From: Aquamicrobium sp.
GTDB lineage: Bacteria; Pseudomonadota; Alphaproteobacteria; Rhizobiales; Rhizobiaceae
Length of the DNA: 6,189 bases
Assembly: GCA_014860725.1 (NCBI GenBank)
Contig: JACZJD010000407.1
Span: forward strand, 1-6,189
Reading direction: 5' to 3'
The notes under the pieces are model-generated. The model saw only the letters and a list, made by a program, of their open reading frames with translations. It was not told the DNA's origin and made no database searches. Shown one piece after another: positions 1 through 5,179 of this stretch. A program made the translations under genes and the position numbers. Position 1 is the first letter of the stretch; the number at the start of each line of letters is the position of its first letter.

Positions 1-60
1 CTACTCACTACTCACTACTCACTACTCACTACTCACTACTCACTACTCACTACTCACTAC
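1..60. repeat. Heptanucleotide tandem repeat (CTACTCA)n, about 8.6 perfect copies
   Basis: The first 60 bases are eight exact copies of CTACTCA plus four bases of a ninth (CTAC), with no mismatch. The array begins at the window edge, so its full length is unknown. On the minus strand the unit reads TGAGTAG, which puts TAG and TGA stops in all three frames every 21 bases. On the plus strand it has no stop and would read as Leu-Leu-Thr-Thr-His-Tyr-Ser in any frame. It overlaps the last codons of the minus-strand EEP gene. Perfect identity suggests a young or slippage-prone array. Confidence 0.97.
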
Positions 61-1056
61 TTGCTTCTCCGCCGGCTTCTCCCGCAACGGCAGTGTGAAC
101 TCCATCAGCACCGGCAGATGGTCGGAGCCGACGTGCTCCAGCGTCCGCGGCGTCGCCGGCACGATCTCGCCCTTGACCATCAGATTGTCGATCGGCAGGC
201 CGATCCACGGCAGCAGCCGTTCGGGCAGGCGGCGGTCGAGCCATGTCGGGCCGACGCCGCGCAGGATGCGCGCGTCGGCGGCAATGGCCAGCCGCCGCGC
301 CGACTGGCTCCACGGCGCGGCGTTGAGGTCGCCGGCGACGATGGCCGTCCCGCCCACCGCGGCGAGTAGCGGCTCCAGCCGCGGAAGCTGCCACGGCTGC
401 TCGAACGGCCAAGGCCAGCCCATATGCACGGCGGCCACCTCGATCTCACGCCCGCCGAGATCGATGCGGGCATGGGCGAAGGCGCCGCGGTCGGCGCAGG
501 CGGGCTCCGTCCCGGCGGCGAAGGGCCGTCGCGACAGGATCGCCGCCGCGCCGATGAAGGTCGGCGGCCGGCAGATCAGCCGATAGGGATAGGCGGCCTC
601 CAGCAGCGCGAGCTTCCCGACCCAGGGCGGCGACACCTCCGTCAGCGTCATGATGTCGGGCCGCACCCGGCCGATCAGCGACAGCACCGCCTCAGGCGTC
701 GGATTGTCGTAGCGCAGGTTGAGATGCATCAGCCTGTAGACCGGCCCGGAGCCGGCCCCGGCGGCCGCCTCCTGTCCCGCGGAGGCGCTGCCGGGGGCGG
801 CCTGCCACTCGACCGTCTGCGCCACCGAGGCGACGCCGAGCACGACGGCGAACAGCGCCTCGATGCGGAAGCGCAGGATCAGAAGGAGGGGCGCGGCAAG
901 GAGCAGCAGCGCCGCCAGATGCAGCCGCAGATGCGAGAACGAGTCGAAGGCCGGATGCAGCCAGCCGAGATAGCCGAGCGCCAGCGCCGCGCCGATACCC
1001 GCGACGGCGGCGAACGCCATCAGGCGAAGTGCGATCCATGTCCGGCCTCTTCCCAT
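43..1056 (-). CDS. Membrane-anchored endonuclease/exonuclease/phosphatase (YafD-type EEP) protein
   Basis: A 337-aa protein. About three hydrophobic segments (residues ~7-33, 42-63, 66-84) are followed by an Ala/Gly linker and a C-terminal EEP-fold domain (~107-325). All expected metal/catalytic motifs are visible: LNLRYDN (Asn113), LTEVS (Glu140), VHMGWP (His211), GDLNAAPW (Asp243, Asn245), IDN (Asp290) and GSDHLPV (Asp312, His313). The domain is therefore probably an active metal-dependent phosphodiesterase or phosphatase, but the substrate (nucleic acid, lipid or other phosphoester) cannot be told. N-terminal helices plus EEP resemble the COG3021/YafD group. I chose ATG at 1056; an in-frame TTG at 1092 would add 12 residues, and neither has a convincing Shine-Dalgarno. 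The gene follows amn by 48 nt (12 nt from the TTG), so it is probably cotranscribed. The last residues, VVSSE, and the TAG stop lie inside the heptamer repeat. Confidence 0.9.
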   Translation of the reverse strand: MGRGRTWIALRLMAFAAVAGIGAALALGYLGWLHPAFDSFSHLRLHLAALLLLAAPLLLILRFRIEALFAVVLGVASVAQTVEWQAAPGSASAGQEAAAGAGSGPVYRLMHLNLRYDNPTPEAVLSLIGRVRPDIMTLTEVSPPWVGKLALLEAAYPYRLICRPPTFIGAAAILSRRPFAAGTEPACADRGAFAHARIDLGGREIEVAAVHMGWPWPFEQPWQLPRLEPLLAAVGGTAIVAGDLNAAPWSQSARRLAIAADARILRGVGPTWLDRRLPERLLPWIGLPIDNLMVKGEIVPATPRTLEHVGSDHLPVLMEFTLPLREKPAEKQVVSSE

Positions 1057-1104
1057 GGCGGGCGAGCCTGACGAGGAATGAGGCGGGTTCAAGGCCGGGC
1101 TTTT

Positions 1105-2607
1105 CTACTGGAACGCGGTTTCCAGGAAGCTGCGCAGCTTGCGCGAATGCAGCCGCTCCGGCGGCATCTCGGCGAGCTTCTCCAGCGCGCGGATGCCGAT
1201 GGTCAGGTGCTGCGCCACCTGCCGCTTGTAGAAGTCGCTCGCCATGCCGGGCAGCTTCAACTCGCCGTGCAGCGGCTTGTCGGACACGCACAGCAGCGTG
1301 CCGTAGGGCACGCGGAAGCGGAAGCCGTTGGCGGCGATTGTGGCCGATTCCATGTCGAGCGCGATCGCCCGCGACTGCGACAGCCGCTGCACCGGCCCGC
1401 GCTGTTCGCGCAGCTCCCAGTTGCGGTTGTCGATGGTGGCCACGGTGCCCGTGCGCATGATGCGCTTCAAGTCGTAGCCGGCGAGGCCCGTCACCTCGGC
1501 CACGGCCTCCTGCAGCGCCACCTGCACCTCCGCCAGCGCCGGGATCGGCACCCACACCGGCAGGTCGTCGTCGAGCACATGGTCCTCGCGCACATAGGCG
1601 TGGGCGAGCACGTAGTCGCCCAGCGCCTGCGTGTTGCGCAGGCCCGCGCAATGGCCGAGCATCAGCCAGGCATGCGGGCGCAACACTGCGATGTGGTCGG
1701 TGATGGTCTTGGCGTTGGAGGGGCCGACGCCGATATTGACCATGGTGATGCCGCCATGCCCCGGCCGGGTCAGGTGGTAGGCAGGCATCTGCGGCATGCG
1801 CGGCGGCACCGCCCCGCTCGACGGCTCGTCCGCGCCGGCGGGCGTGACGAGGTTGCCCGGTTCCACGAAGGCGTCGTATCCGCCTCCGCCCCCGGCCATC
1901 AGCCCGCGCGCATGGGCGCAGAACTCGTCGATGTAGAACTGGTAATTGGTGAACAGCACGAAGTTCTGGAAATGATGCGGGCTGGTCGCGGTGTAGTGCG
2001 ACAGCCGGTGCAGCGAATAGTCGATGCGCTGCGCCGTGAACGGGGCGAGCGGCATCGCCTCGCCCGGAATCGGCTCGTAGGTGCCGTTGACGATGTGGTC
2101 GTCGGTGCCGTTGAGGTCCGGGACGTCGAACAGGTCGCGCAGCGGCCGCCGGATGCGCTCCGCCGCCGCGGCATCGACATAGGTGTCCTCGAGGAAGGCG
2201 AAATGCAGCGGAATCGGCGTCTCGGACTCGCCGACCGTCACCGGCACGCCATGGTTGCGGATGACGAGCCGCAGCTGCTCGCGCAGGTAGTTCTCGAACA
2301 GGTCCGGCCGCGTGACGGTGGTGGCGTAGTGTCCGGGCTCGGGCATGTGGCCATAGGCCAGCCGCGAGTCAATCTGCGCGAAGGAGGTCGTGGACACGCC
2401 GATTTCGGGGTAGAAGGCGCGATAGCGCTGCTGCCGGTCGACGCCGTCGGCGAGCGCGGCGAAGGAGGCGCGCAGGAAGGCCGTGTTGCGCTCGTAGAGC
2501 GCCTTCAGCGCCTCGACGGCCTCGCCCGCATCGGTGAAGCTCTGGCGGGCGTAGGGCTCCGGGGTGGAGACGGTTTCGATGGCGCCGTGGCGGATTCGCT
2601 TTTCCAT
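1105..2607 (-). CDS. amn: AMP nucleosidase
   Basis: A 500-aa cytoplasmic enzyme (E. coli Amn is 484 aa) that hydrolyses AMP to adenine and ribose 5-phosphate, a purine-salvage and AMP-level control step. The N-terminal Amn-specific domain (~1-180) includes GVPVTVGESETPIPLHF (120-136). The C-terminal nucleoside-phosphorylase/MTAN-like domain (~285-480) shows GVGPSNAKT (293-301), LGHCAGLRN (317-325), TGTVATIDNRNWE, the DMESATIAA element with Glu420 (the family's nucleoside-binding/catalytic Met-Glu) and VSDKPL with Asp443 (the family's general-acid position). I see no truncation. The ATG at 2605-2607 is the first plausible start and has no strong Shine-Dalgarno; 81 nt separate it from the 64-aa gene upstream, and that leader contains an inverted repeat. 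The stop is 48 nt before the EEP start. E. coli Amn responds to ATP and phosphate; regulation here is unknown. Confidence 0.97.
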   Translation of the reverse strand: MEKRIRHGAIETVSTPEPYARQSFTDAGEAVEALKALYERNTAFLRASFAALADGVDRQQRYRAFYPEIGVSTTSFAQIDSRLAYGHMPEPGHYATTVTRPDLFENYLREQLRLVIRNHGVPVTVGESETPIPLHFAFLEDTYVDAAAAERIRRPLRDLFDVPDLNGTDDHIVNGTYEPIPGEAMPLAPFTAQRIDYSLHRLSHYTATSPHHFQNFVLFTNYQFYIDEFCAHARGLMAGGGGGYDAFVEPGNLVTPAGADEPSSGAVPPRMPQMPAYHLTRPGHGGITMVNIGVGPSNAKTITDHIAVLRPHAWLMLGHCAGLRNTQALGDYVLAHAYVREDHVLDDDLPVWVPIPALAEVQVALQEAVAEVTGLAGYDLKRIMRTGTVATIDNRNWELREQRGPVQRLSQSRAIALDMESATIAANGFRFRVPYGTLLCVSDKPLHGELKLPGMASDFYKRQVAQHLTIGIRALEKLAEMPPERLHSRKLRSFLETAFQ

Positions 2608-2634
2608 GACCCATCATAATGAGTTGCGGCCGAT

Positions 2635-2667
2635 GTTTCGAGGGGAGACGCCTCCTGTCCCCGAAAC
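2635..2667 (-). other. Inverted repeat in the amn leader
   Basis: GTTTCG (2635-2640) and CGAAAC (2662-2667) pair. After one bulged base, GGG/CCC extends the stem, with a loop of roughly 13 nt. No T-run follows on the minus strand, so it is not a standard intrinsic terminator for the small genes upstream. It may be a processing or attenuation structure between the 64-aa gene and amn, or chance. Confidence 0.35.
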
Positions 2668-2688
2668 GATGATGCCGCAGACCCTGCC

Positions 2689-2883
2689 TCAGCCGCGTTG
2701 CAGGCTGACGACGAGGACGAGGCCCGCGCCGCTCGAAAGCTTGCGGCTGTCCTCGATGAAGGCGTCGGAGCCGGCCTGCACCGTCTGCATCGCCACGAGC
2801 GGCGCGAACAGCGCGGCGATGAGAAGCGCGAAGCGCGGCAGCGTGGCGGCGAGACCGGGGCGGGTTGCGATGCGGCGGGTCAT
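2689..2883 (-). CDS. Small exported or membrane protein of unknown function (64 aa)
   Basis: A 64-aa ORF with an Arg-rich start (MTRRIATRPG), a hydrophobic segment at about residues 17-31, and a possible signal-peptidase I site after VQA (35-37), leaving a mature tail of about 27 residues. It could instead stay as a membrane anchor; the C-terminus (GAGLVLVVS) is also hydrophobic. I do not recognise the family. The start is supported by GAGGAAAGG (2892-2900), whose first bases overlap the TGA stop of the 53-aa gene upstream; the two ORFs are 15 nt apart, which suggests translational coupling. amn starts 81 nt downstream on the same strand. The function cannot be inferred from sequence; the pair may be a small membrane complex, but that is a guess. 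Confidence 0.7.
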   Translation of the reverse strand: MTRRIATRPGLAATLPRFALLIAALFAPLVAMQTVQAGSDAFIEDSRKLSSGAGLVLVVSLQRG

Positions 2884-2898
2884 GGCTCGTGCCTTTCC

Positions 2899-3060
2899 TC
2901 AGCGACGGTAGCCGGTGGCGCAGCCGGCGGCTGTGTCGCAGAACTGGTAGACGACGCCCTGGGGACGGCCGGTGCGGCTCTTCTCGGCCACGAGGATCGA
3001 CAGGCCCATGCCGAAGAGCGTGACGAGCAGGCACACGATGGTGAAGCGGCGGGCGAGCAT
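2899..3060 (-). CDS. Small single-pass membrane protein of unknown function (53 aa)
   Basis: A 53-aa ORF: Met-Leu-Ala-Arg-Arg, one strongly hydrophobic helix (about residues 6-25, containing Cys10), then a short polar tail ending CDTAAGCATGYRR. With positive charges before the helix, the tail should face the periplasm. Its two cysteines, Cys41 and Cys47, could form a disulfide or bind a ligand. The start is well supported: AAGGAGA (3069-3075) lies 8 nt before ATG. No family is recognised. It heads the minus-strand run, with the 64-aa gene 15 nt downstream, then amn and the EEP gene. The promoter is presumably in 3061-3228, which holds tandem direct repeats and a CtrA-type box. Confidence 0.72.
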   Translation of the reverse strand: MLARRFTIVCLLVTLFGMGLSILVAEKSRTGRPQGVVYQFCDTAAGCATGYRR

Positions 3061-3068
3061 CGGGGCGG

Positions 3069-3075
3069 TCTCCTT
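3069..3075 (-). promoter_or_regulatory. Ribosome-binding site of the 53-aa gene
   Basis: AAGGAGA on the minus strand, 8 nt upstream of ATG 3060. It is the strongest Shine-Dalgarno in the minus-strand run. It supports the 53-aa frame over an overlapping Arg/Ser/Pro-rich frame (2880-3149) in the same DNA. Confidence 0.75.
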
Positions 3076-3101
3076 CGATTTATGGCGAAAGGATGCCCGA
3101 A

Positions 3102-3144
3102 CGTGGCTGAACCGTGGCTGAGACGGCCGTTCATGTGCCGTTCA
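3102..3144. promoter_or_regulatory. Two pairs of 11-bp-period direct repeats (putative tandem operator)
   Basis: CGTGGCTGA occurs at 3102-3110 and again at 3113-3121; GCCGTTCA occurs at 3126-3133 and again at 3137-3144. Each pair has an 11-bp period, about one helical turn. This is the usual arrangement for tandem binding of OmpR/PhoB-type winged-helix response regulators. On the minus strand the order is TGAACGGC twice, then TCAGCCAC twice. The sites lie 42-84 bp upstream of the 53-aa start and on the far side of the CtrA-type box from the glutathione transferase gene. The regulator is not identified. Confidence 0.5.
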
Positions 3145-3150
3145 ATCACC

Positions 3151-3165
3151 TTAATGGAAGCTTAA
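3151..3165. promoter_or_regulatory. Putative CtrA-binding box TTAA-N7-TTAA
   Basis: TTAA (3151-3154) and TTAA (3162-3165) are separated by exactly seven bases. This matches the full CtrA recognition site described in Caulobacter (TTAA-N7-TTAAC) except for the last base, which is G here. TTAA is self-complementary, so the box reads on either strand. It lies 63 bp upstream of the glutathione transferase ATG and 90 bp upstream of the 53-aa ATG. Binding is inferred from the motif only. Confidence 0.5.
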
Positions 3166-3228
3166 GCGGGTTTCATTGGCGCGCCGCGGCGGCCTGTGCT
3201 TTCTTCTCCCGCAGCAACGGAGACAAGC

Positions 3229-3933
3229 ATGACGACGCAGACCGCCCCCATCGAGCTCTACTACTGGCCGACCCCCAACGGCTGGAAGATCACCATCATG
3301 CTGGAGGAACTGGGCGTCCCCTACGCGGTGAAATACGTCAACATCGGCAAGGGCGAGCAGTTCGAGCCGGCGTTCCTGAAGATTTCGCCCAACAACCGCA
3401 TGCCCGCCATCGTCGATCCGGAGGGGCCGGACGGTGCGCCGATCTCGGTGTTCGAGTCGGGCGCGATCCTGCAATATCTCGGCCGCAAGTTCGGCCGCTT
3501 CTATCCGTCGGACGAGCGCGCCCGCGTCGAGGTCGACCAGTGGCTGTTCTGGCAGGTCGGCGGGCTCGGGCCCATGGCCGGCCAGGCGCACCACTTCCGG
3601 CAGTACGCGCCGGAGACCGTGCCCTACGCCATCGAGCGCTACACCAACGAGGTCAACCGGCTCTACGGGGTGATGAACAAGCGGCTCGCCGACCGCGACT
3701 ATCTGGCCGGCGACTATTCCATCGCCGACATGGCCTGCATCGGCTGGGTCAAGCCCTACCGGAACCAGGGGCAGGATCTCGACGACTTCCCGAACCTCAA
3801 GCGCTGGTTCGAGACGCTCTCGGCGCGCCCGGCGGTGGAGAAGGGCTGCGCCGTCGGCAACGAGTACCGGAAGAACCTCGCCGACGACAAGGAGGCGCAG
3901 AAGGTGCTGTTCGGCCAGAAGGCGCGCGGCTGA
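3229..3933 (+). CDS. Glutathione S-transferase family protein, nu-class/YfcG-like
   Basis: A 234-aa protein. The N-terminal thioredoxin-like domain (~8-88) has the TPN motif (Thr15-Pro16-Asn17), which replaces a catalytic Tyr/Ser/Cys in the YfcG/Ure2p-like group. It also has SPNNRMPAIVD with the cis-Pro (Pro59) and ESGAI (76-80) for glutathione binding. The all-helical C-terminal domain (~96-205) carries the subfamily block QWLFWQVGGLGPM (104-116) and the N-capping element SIADMA (164-169). E. coli YfcG has disulfide reductase activity and little classical transferase activity; the same is expected here. ATG 3229 follows GGAGA (3219-3223) at 5 nt and is preferred over an in-frame GTG at 3196. 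It is transcribed divergently from the small-protein/amn run and is probably monocistronic. Physiological substrate unknown. Confidence 0.93.
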   Translation: MTTQTAPIELYYWPTPNGWKITIMLEELGVPYAVKYVNIGKGEQFEPAFLKISPNNRMPAIVDPEGPDGAPISVFESGAILQYLGRKFGRFYPSDERARVEVDQWLFWQVGGLGPMAGQAHHFRQYAPETVPYAIERYTNEVNRLYGVMNKRLADRDYLAGDYSIADMACIGWVKPYRNQGQDLDDFPNLKRWFETLSARPAVEKGCAVGNEYRKNLADDKEAQKVLFGQKARG

Positions 3934-4057
3934 GCGTCCGGCCGCGTCTCGCTTGCCAGGGAGAAAGGGGAGGAGGCGCCACCGGCTGCCGCGAGAGCCT
4001 GCTGCGACCGGGCAGATGAACCCCGCCCCGCAGAGACAGGGCCAAAATCGAAGGATG

Positions 4058-4090
4058 GGCGGCAGCGGCTTCGTCCGGCCGTCCGCCGCC
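4058..4090. terminator. GC-rich hairpin between convergent genes, possible terminator
   Basis: GGCGGC (4058-4063) pairs with GCCGCC (4085-4090), with additional CGG/CCG pairing inside. It lies between the ends of the glutathione transferase gene (+) and the DUF2147 gene (-). Only a weak T-rich stretch (ATTTT, minus strand) follows, about 11-15 nt beyond the stem, so the assignment is tentative. The rest of 3934-4101 shows nothing else I can support. Confidence 0.3.
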
Positions 4091-4101
4091 TTGACGGTAT
4101 C

Positions 4102-4446
4102 TTATTGCCGGGTCAGCGTTTCCGTCTTGCACAAGACCATGGCGACGCAGCCGGACAGCTTCATCGAGTTTCCGTTGACCGTGGCGCTGCCGGAATAGGT
4201 CTTGCCCTCGTCAAGCTTGTTCACTTTGCCCTTGTAGGAGTTGCCGGACCCCGACATGCAGCCGATCGACTGGCCTTTGTATTCACCCGTCATGACCGTG
4301 CCGCAATACTGATTGCCACCGGTCGCTGCGTAGCGGATCACGGTGCCGTTGCTGCGCTTCCACGATCCCTCGATCGGCTGCGCAGCGAATGCCGGACCGG
4401 CCAGAATGAGCGACGCGGCCGCTGCCGCAAGCATGTTGCGCTTCAT
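4102..4446 (-). CDS. Secreted DUF2147-family protein
   Basis: A 114-aa protein with a clear Sec signal peptide: MKRN, hydrophobic core ~5-17, and a cleavage site after AFA (19-21). The mature part (~93 aa) follows the DUF2147 layout: a GSWKR opening strand, QYCGTV near residues 46-51, the KGKV...GKTYSGSA middle, and a closing MKLSGCVAMVLCKTETLTR strand. It probably forms a small beta-barrel-like periplasmic fold. Four cysteines (48, 63, 100, 106) could give two disulfides. The molecular function of DUF2147 is not established. GGGAGGA (4453-4459) is 6 nt before ATG, a strong ribosome-binding site. It stands alone, convergent with the glutathione transferase gene and divergent from the Sel1 gene. 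It is shorter than many family members, but nothing appears missing. Confidence 0.85.
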   Translation of the reverse strand: MKRNMLAAAAASLILAGPAFAAQPIEGSWKRSNGTVIRYAATGGNQYCGTVMTGEYKGQSIGCMSGSGNSYKGKVNKLDEGKTYSGSATVNGNSMKLSGCVAMVLCKTETLTRQ

Positions 4447-4800
4447 GATGTTTCCTCCCGTTCGATTGACGCTGTCGGTTGACGGCGGCGCGCTTCCTCG
4501 GCTGACGCGAACGTAAGCGTAATCCAGAGCCGCCGCAAACGGAAGTGGGGCGTGGTTAGCGAAGCCTTTCCGGCGTCGATGGCAATTTTCGGCAATGTTT
4601 CATCGAATCCCTTGGAATCCGCGCCCTTGCATCGTTAATGAATTCCGAGGTTTACCTCTTGTTTTAATTTTGTTTTCGTCAAATTAAGCAAGCCATTTAA
4701 CGACGGATTCAAGGCTCCCCGGCATTCTCGGAACCACAGGACGGCAACGACCGGACAGGCCGCAAGACGGCTCTCGGGACTGAAACAGGGGATGTGAAAG
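4447..4800. other. Gene-free, AT-rich intergenic region between divergent genes
   Basis: There are 354 bases without a credible ORF. The left part (4447-4550) should carry the DUF2147 promoter; I see no confident -35/-10. The middle (4590-4700) is much more AT-rich than the rest of the window and has three GANTC sites (4605-4609, 4615-4619, 4706-4710), scattered TTAA tetramers without the seven-base CtrA spacing, and a very short GAGG/CCTC inverted repeat (4647-4658) followed by a T-rich run. It probably holds the Sel1-gene promoter and a leader of about 100 nt or more. No sRNA or riboswitch fold was recognised. Confidence 0.6.
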
Positions 4801-5058
4801 ATGGCTCGTTTCGACATGCACGACGCCGGCATCGGCGCCACCACCCAGGCGGAAATCCTGTTCGAGCTGGGCATGATGTATGCGACCGGCCGCGACTGCG
4901 AGGTCGATCTGGTCGCGGCCCACAAATGGTTCAACATCGCCGCCATCAAGGGGTCGGCGCGAGCCGCGGAGCTGAGGGCGGAGCTGTCAGCGTCGATGAC
5001 CAAGCCCGACATCGCGAAGGCCCTGCGCGAGGCCCGCGAGTGGATGACGGTTCACTGA
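4801..5058 (+). CDS. Small single-Sel1-repeat protein (85 aa)
   Basis: An 85-aa protein without signal peptide or membrane helix, so likely cytoplasmic. Residues ~17-55 form one complete Sel1-like repeat: the helix pair LFELGMMYATG and AAHKWFNIAAIKG shows the spaced LG-MY-G, A-W and AA-G positions of the family. Residues ~56-82 look like an amphipathic capping helix pair ending AREWM. Sel1 repeats usually mediate protein-protein contacts and usually occur in longer arrays; one repeat plus cap suggests a small adaptor, but no partner is visible. AGGGGA (4787-4792) is 8 nt before ATG. The gene is monocistronic: it is preceded by the AT-rich intergenic region and followed by a strong hairpin shared with the convergent YitT gene. 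Confidence 0.85.
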   Translation: MARFDMHDAGIGATTQAEILFELGMMYATGRDCEVDLVAAHKWFNIAAIKGSARAAELRAELSASMTKPDIAKALREAREWMTVH

Positions 5059-5121
5059 GCCGGACGCAGAGTTACACAGGGAAGGCGAGACGGCGCAAAC
5101 CGCCGCGACTTCACAGGGGCG

Positions 5122-5162
5122 AAAGGGCCGCGACTGGCGGGAACAGCCGGCGCGGCCTTTCC
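5122..5162. terminator. Strong hairpin between convergent genes, likely bidirectional terminator
   Basis: GAAAGG (5122-5127) pairs with CCTTTC (5157-5162), CCGCG (5129-5133) with CGCGG (5152-5156), and CTGGC (5135-5139) with GCCGG (5147-5151, one G-T pair). This gives about 16 pairs with single-base bulges at 5128 and 5134 and a 7-base loop. It sits between the Sel1 stop (5058) and the YitT stop (5180). The A/T part is at the stem base rather than in a separate T-tail. Confidence 0.7.
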
Positions 5163-5179
5163 ATTCGGGGCATCCGGCC

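Noticed and set aside
1..60. CRISPR array or VNTR-type coding repeat
   Set aside because: Units are 7 bp with no spacers, so it is not CRISPR; no supported plus-strand gene reads through it in this window.
692..1651. Minus-strand 319-codon frame spanning the amn-EEP junction
   Set aside because: It overlaps two well-supported genes in another frame, and is Arg/Ala/Gly-rich with no domain.
1078..2619. Long open frame (513 codons) on the plus strand across all of amn
   Set aside because: It is antisense to a convincing amn gene. Its His/Arg/Gly/Val-rich composition is what G/C-rich third positions produce on the opposite strand, and it has no recognisable domain.
2880..3149. Minus-strand 89-codon frame overlapping the 53-aa gene, ending in an ATGA overlap with the 64-aa start
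   Set aside because: Its composition is Arg/Ser/Pro-rich shadow type, with no good ribosome-binding site at its start. The 53-aa frame has AAGGAGA at ideal spacing and a clean membrane helix. The ATGA overlap is treated as chance.
4466..4484. Direct repeat TTGACG at 4466 and 4479 as promoter or operator
   Set aside because: The period is 13, the copies are only 6 bp, and no matching -10 was found; too short to support.
4647..4680. GAGG-TTTA-CCTC hairpin followed by T-rich run, as an intrinsic terminator
   Set aside because: The stem is only four pairs, and no gene on the plus strand ends just upstream.
4684..4700. Second possible CtrA box (TTAA ... TTAA) upstream of the Sel1 gene
   Set aside because: The spacer is nine bases, not seven, so it does not fit the consensus; AT-rich background explains it.
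4635..5012. Minus-strand 125-codon frame across the Sel1 gene
   Set aside because: It is antisense to the Sel1-repeat protein, with no family features and no ribosome-binding site of note.
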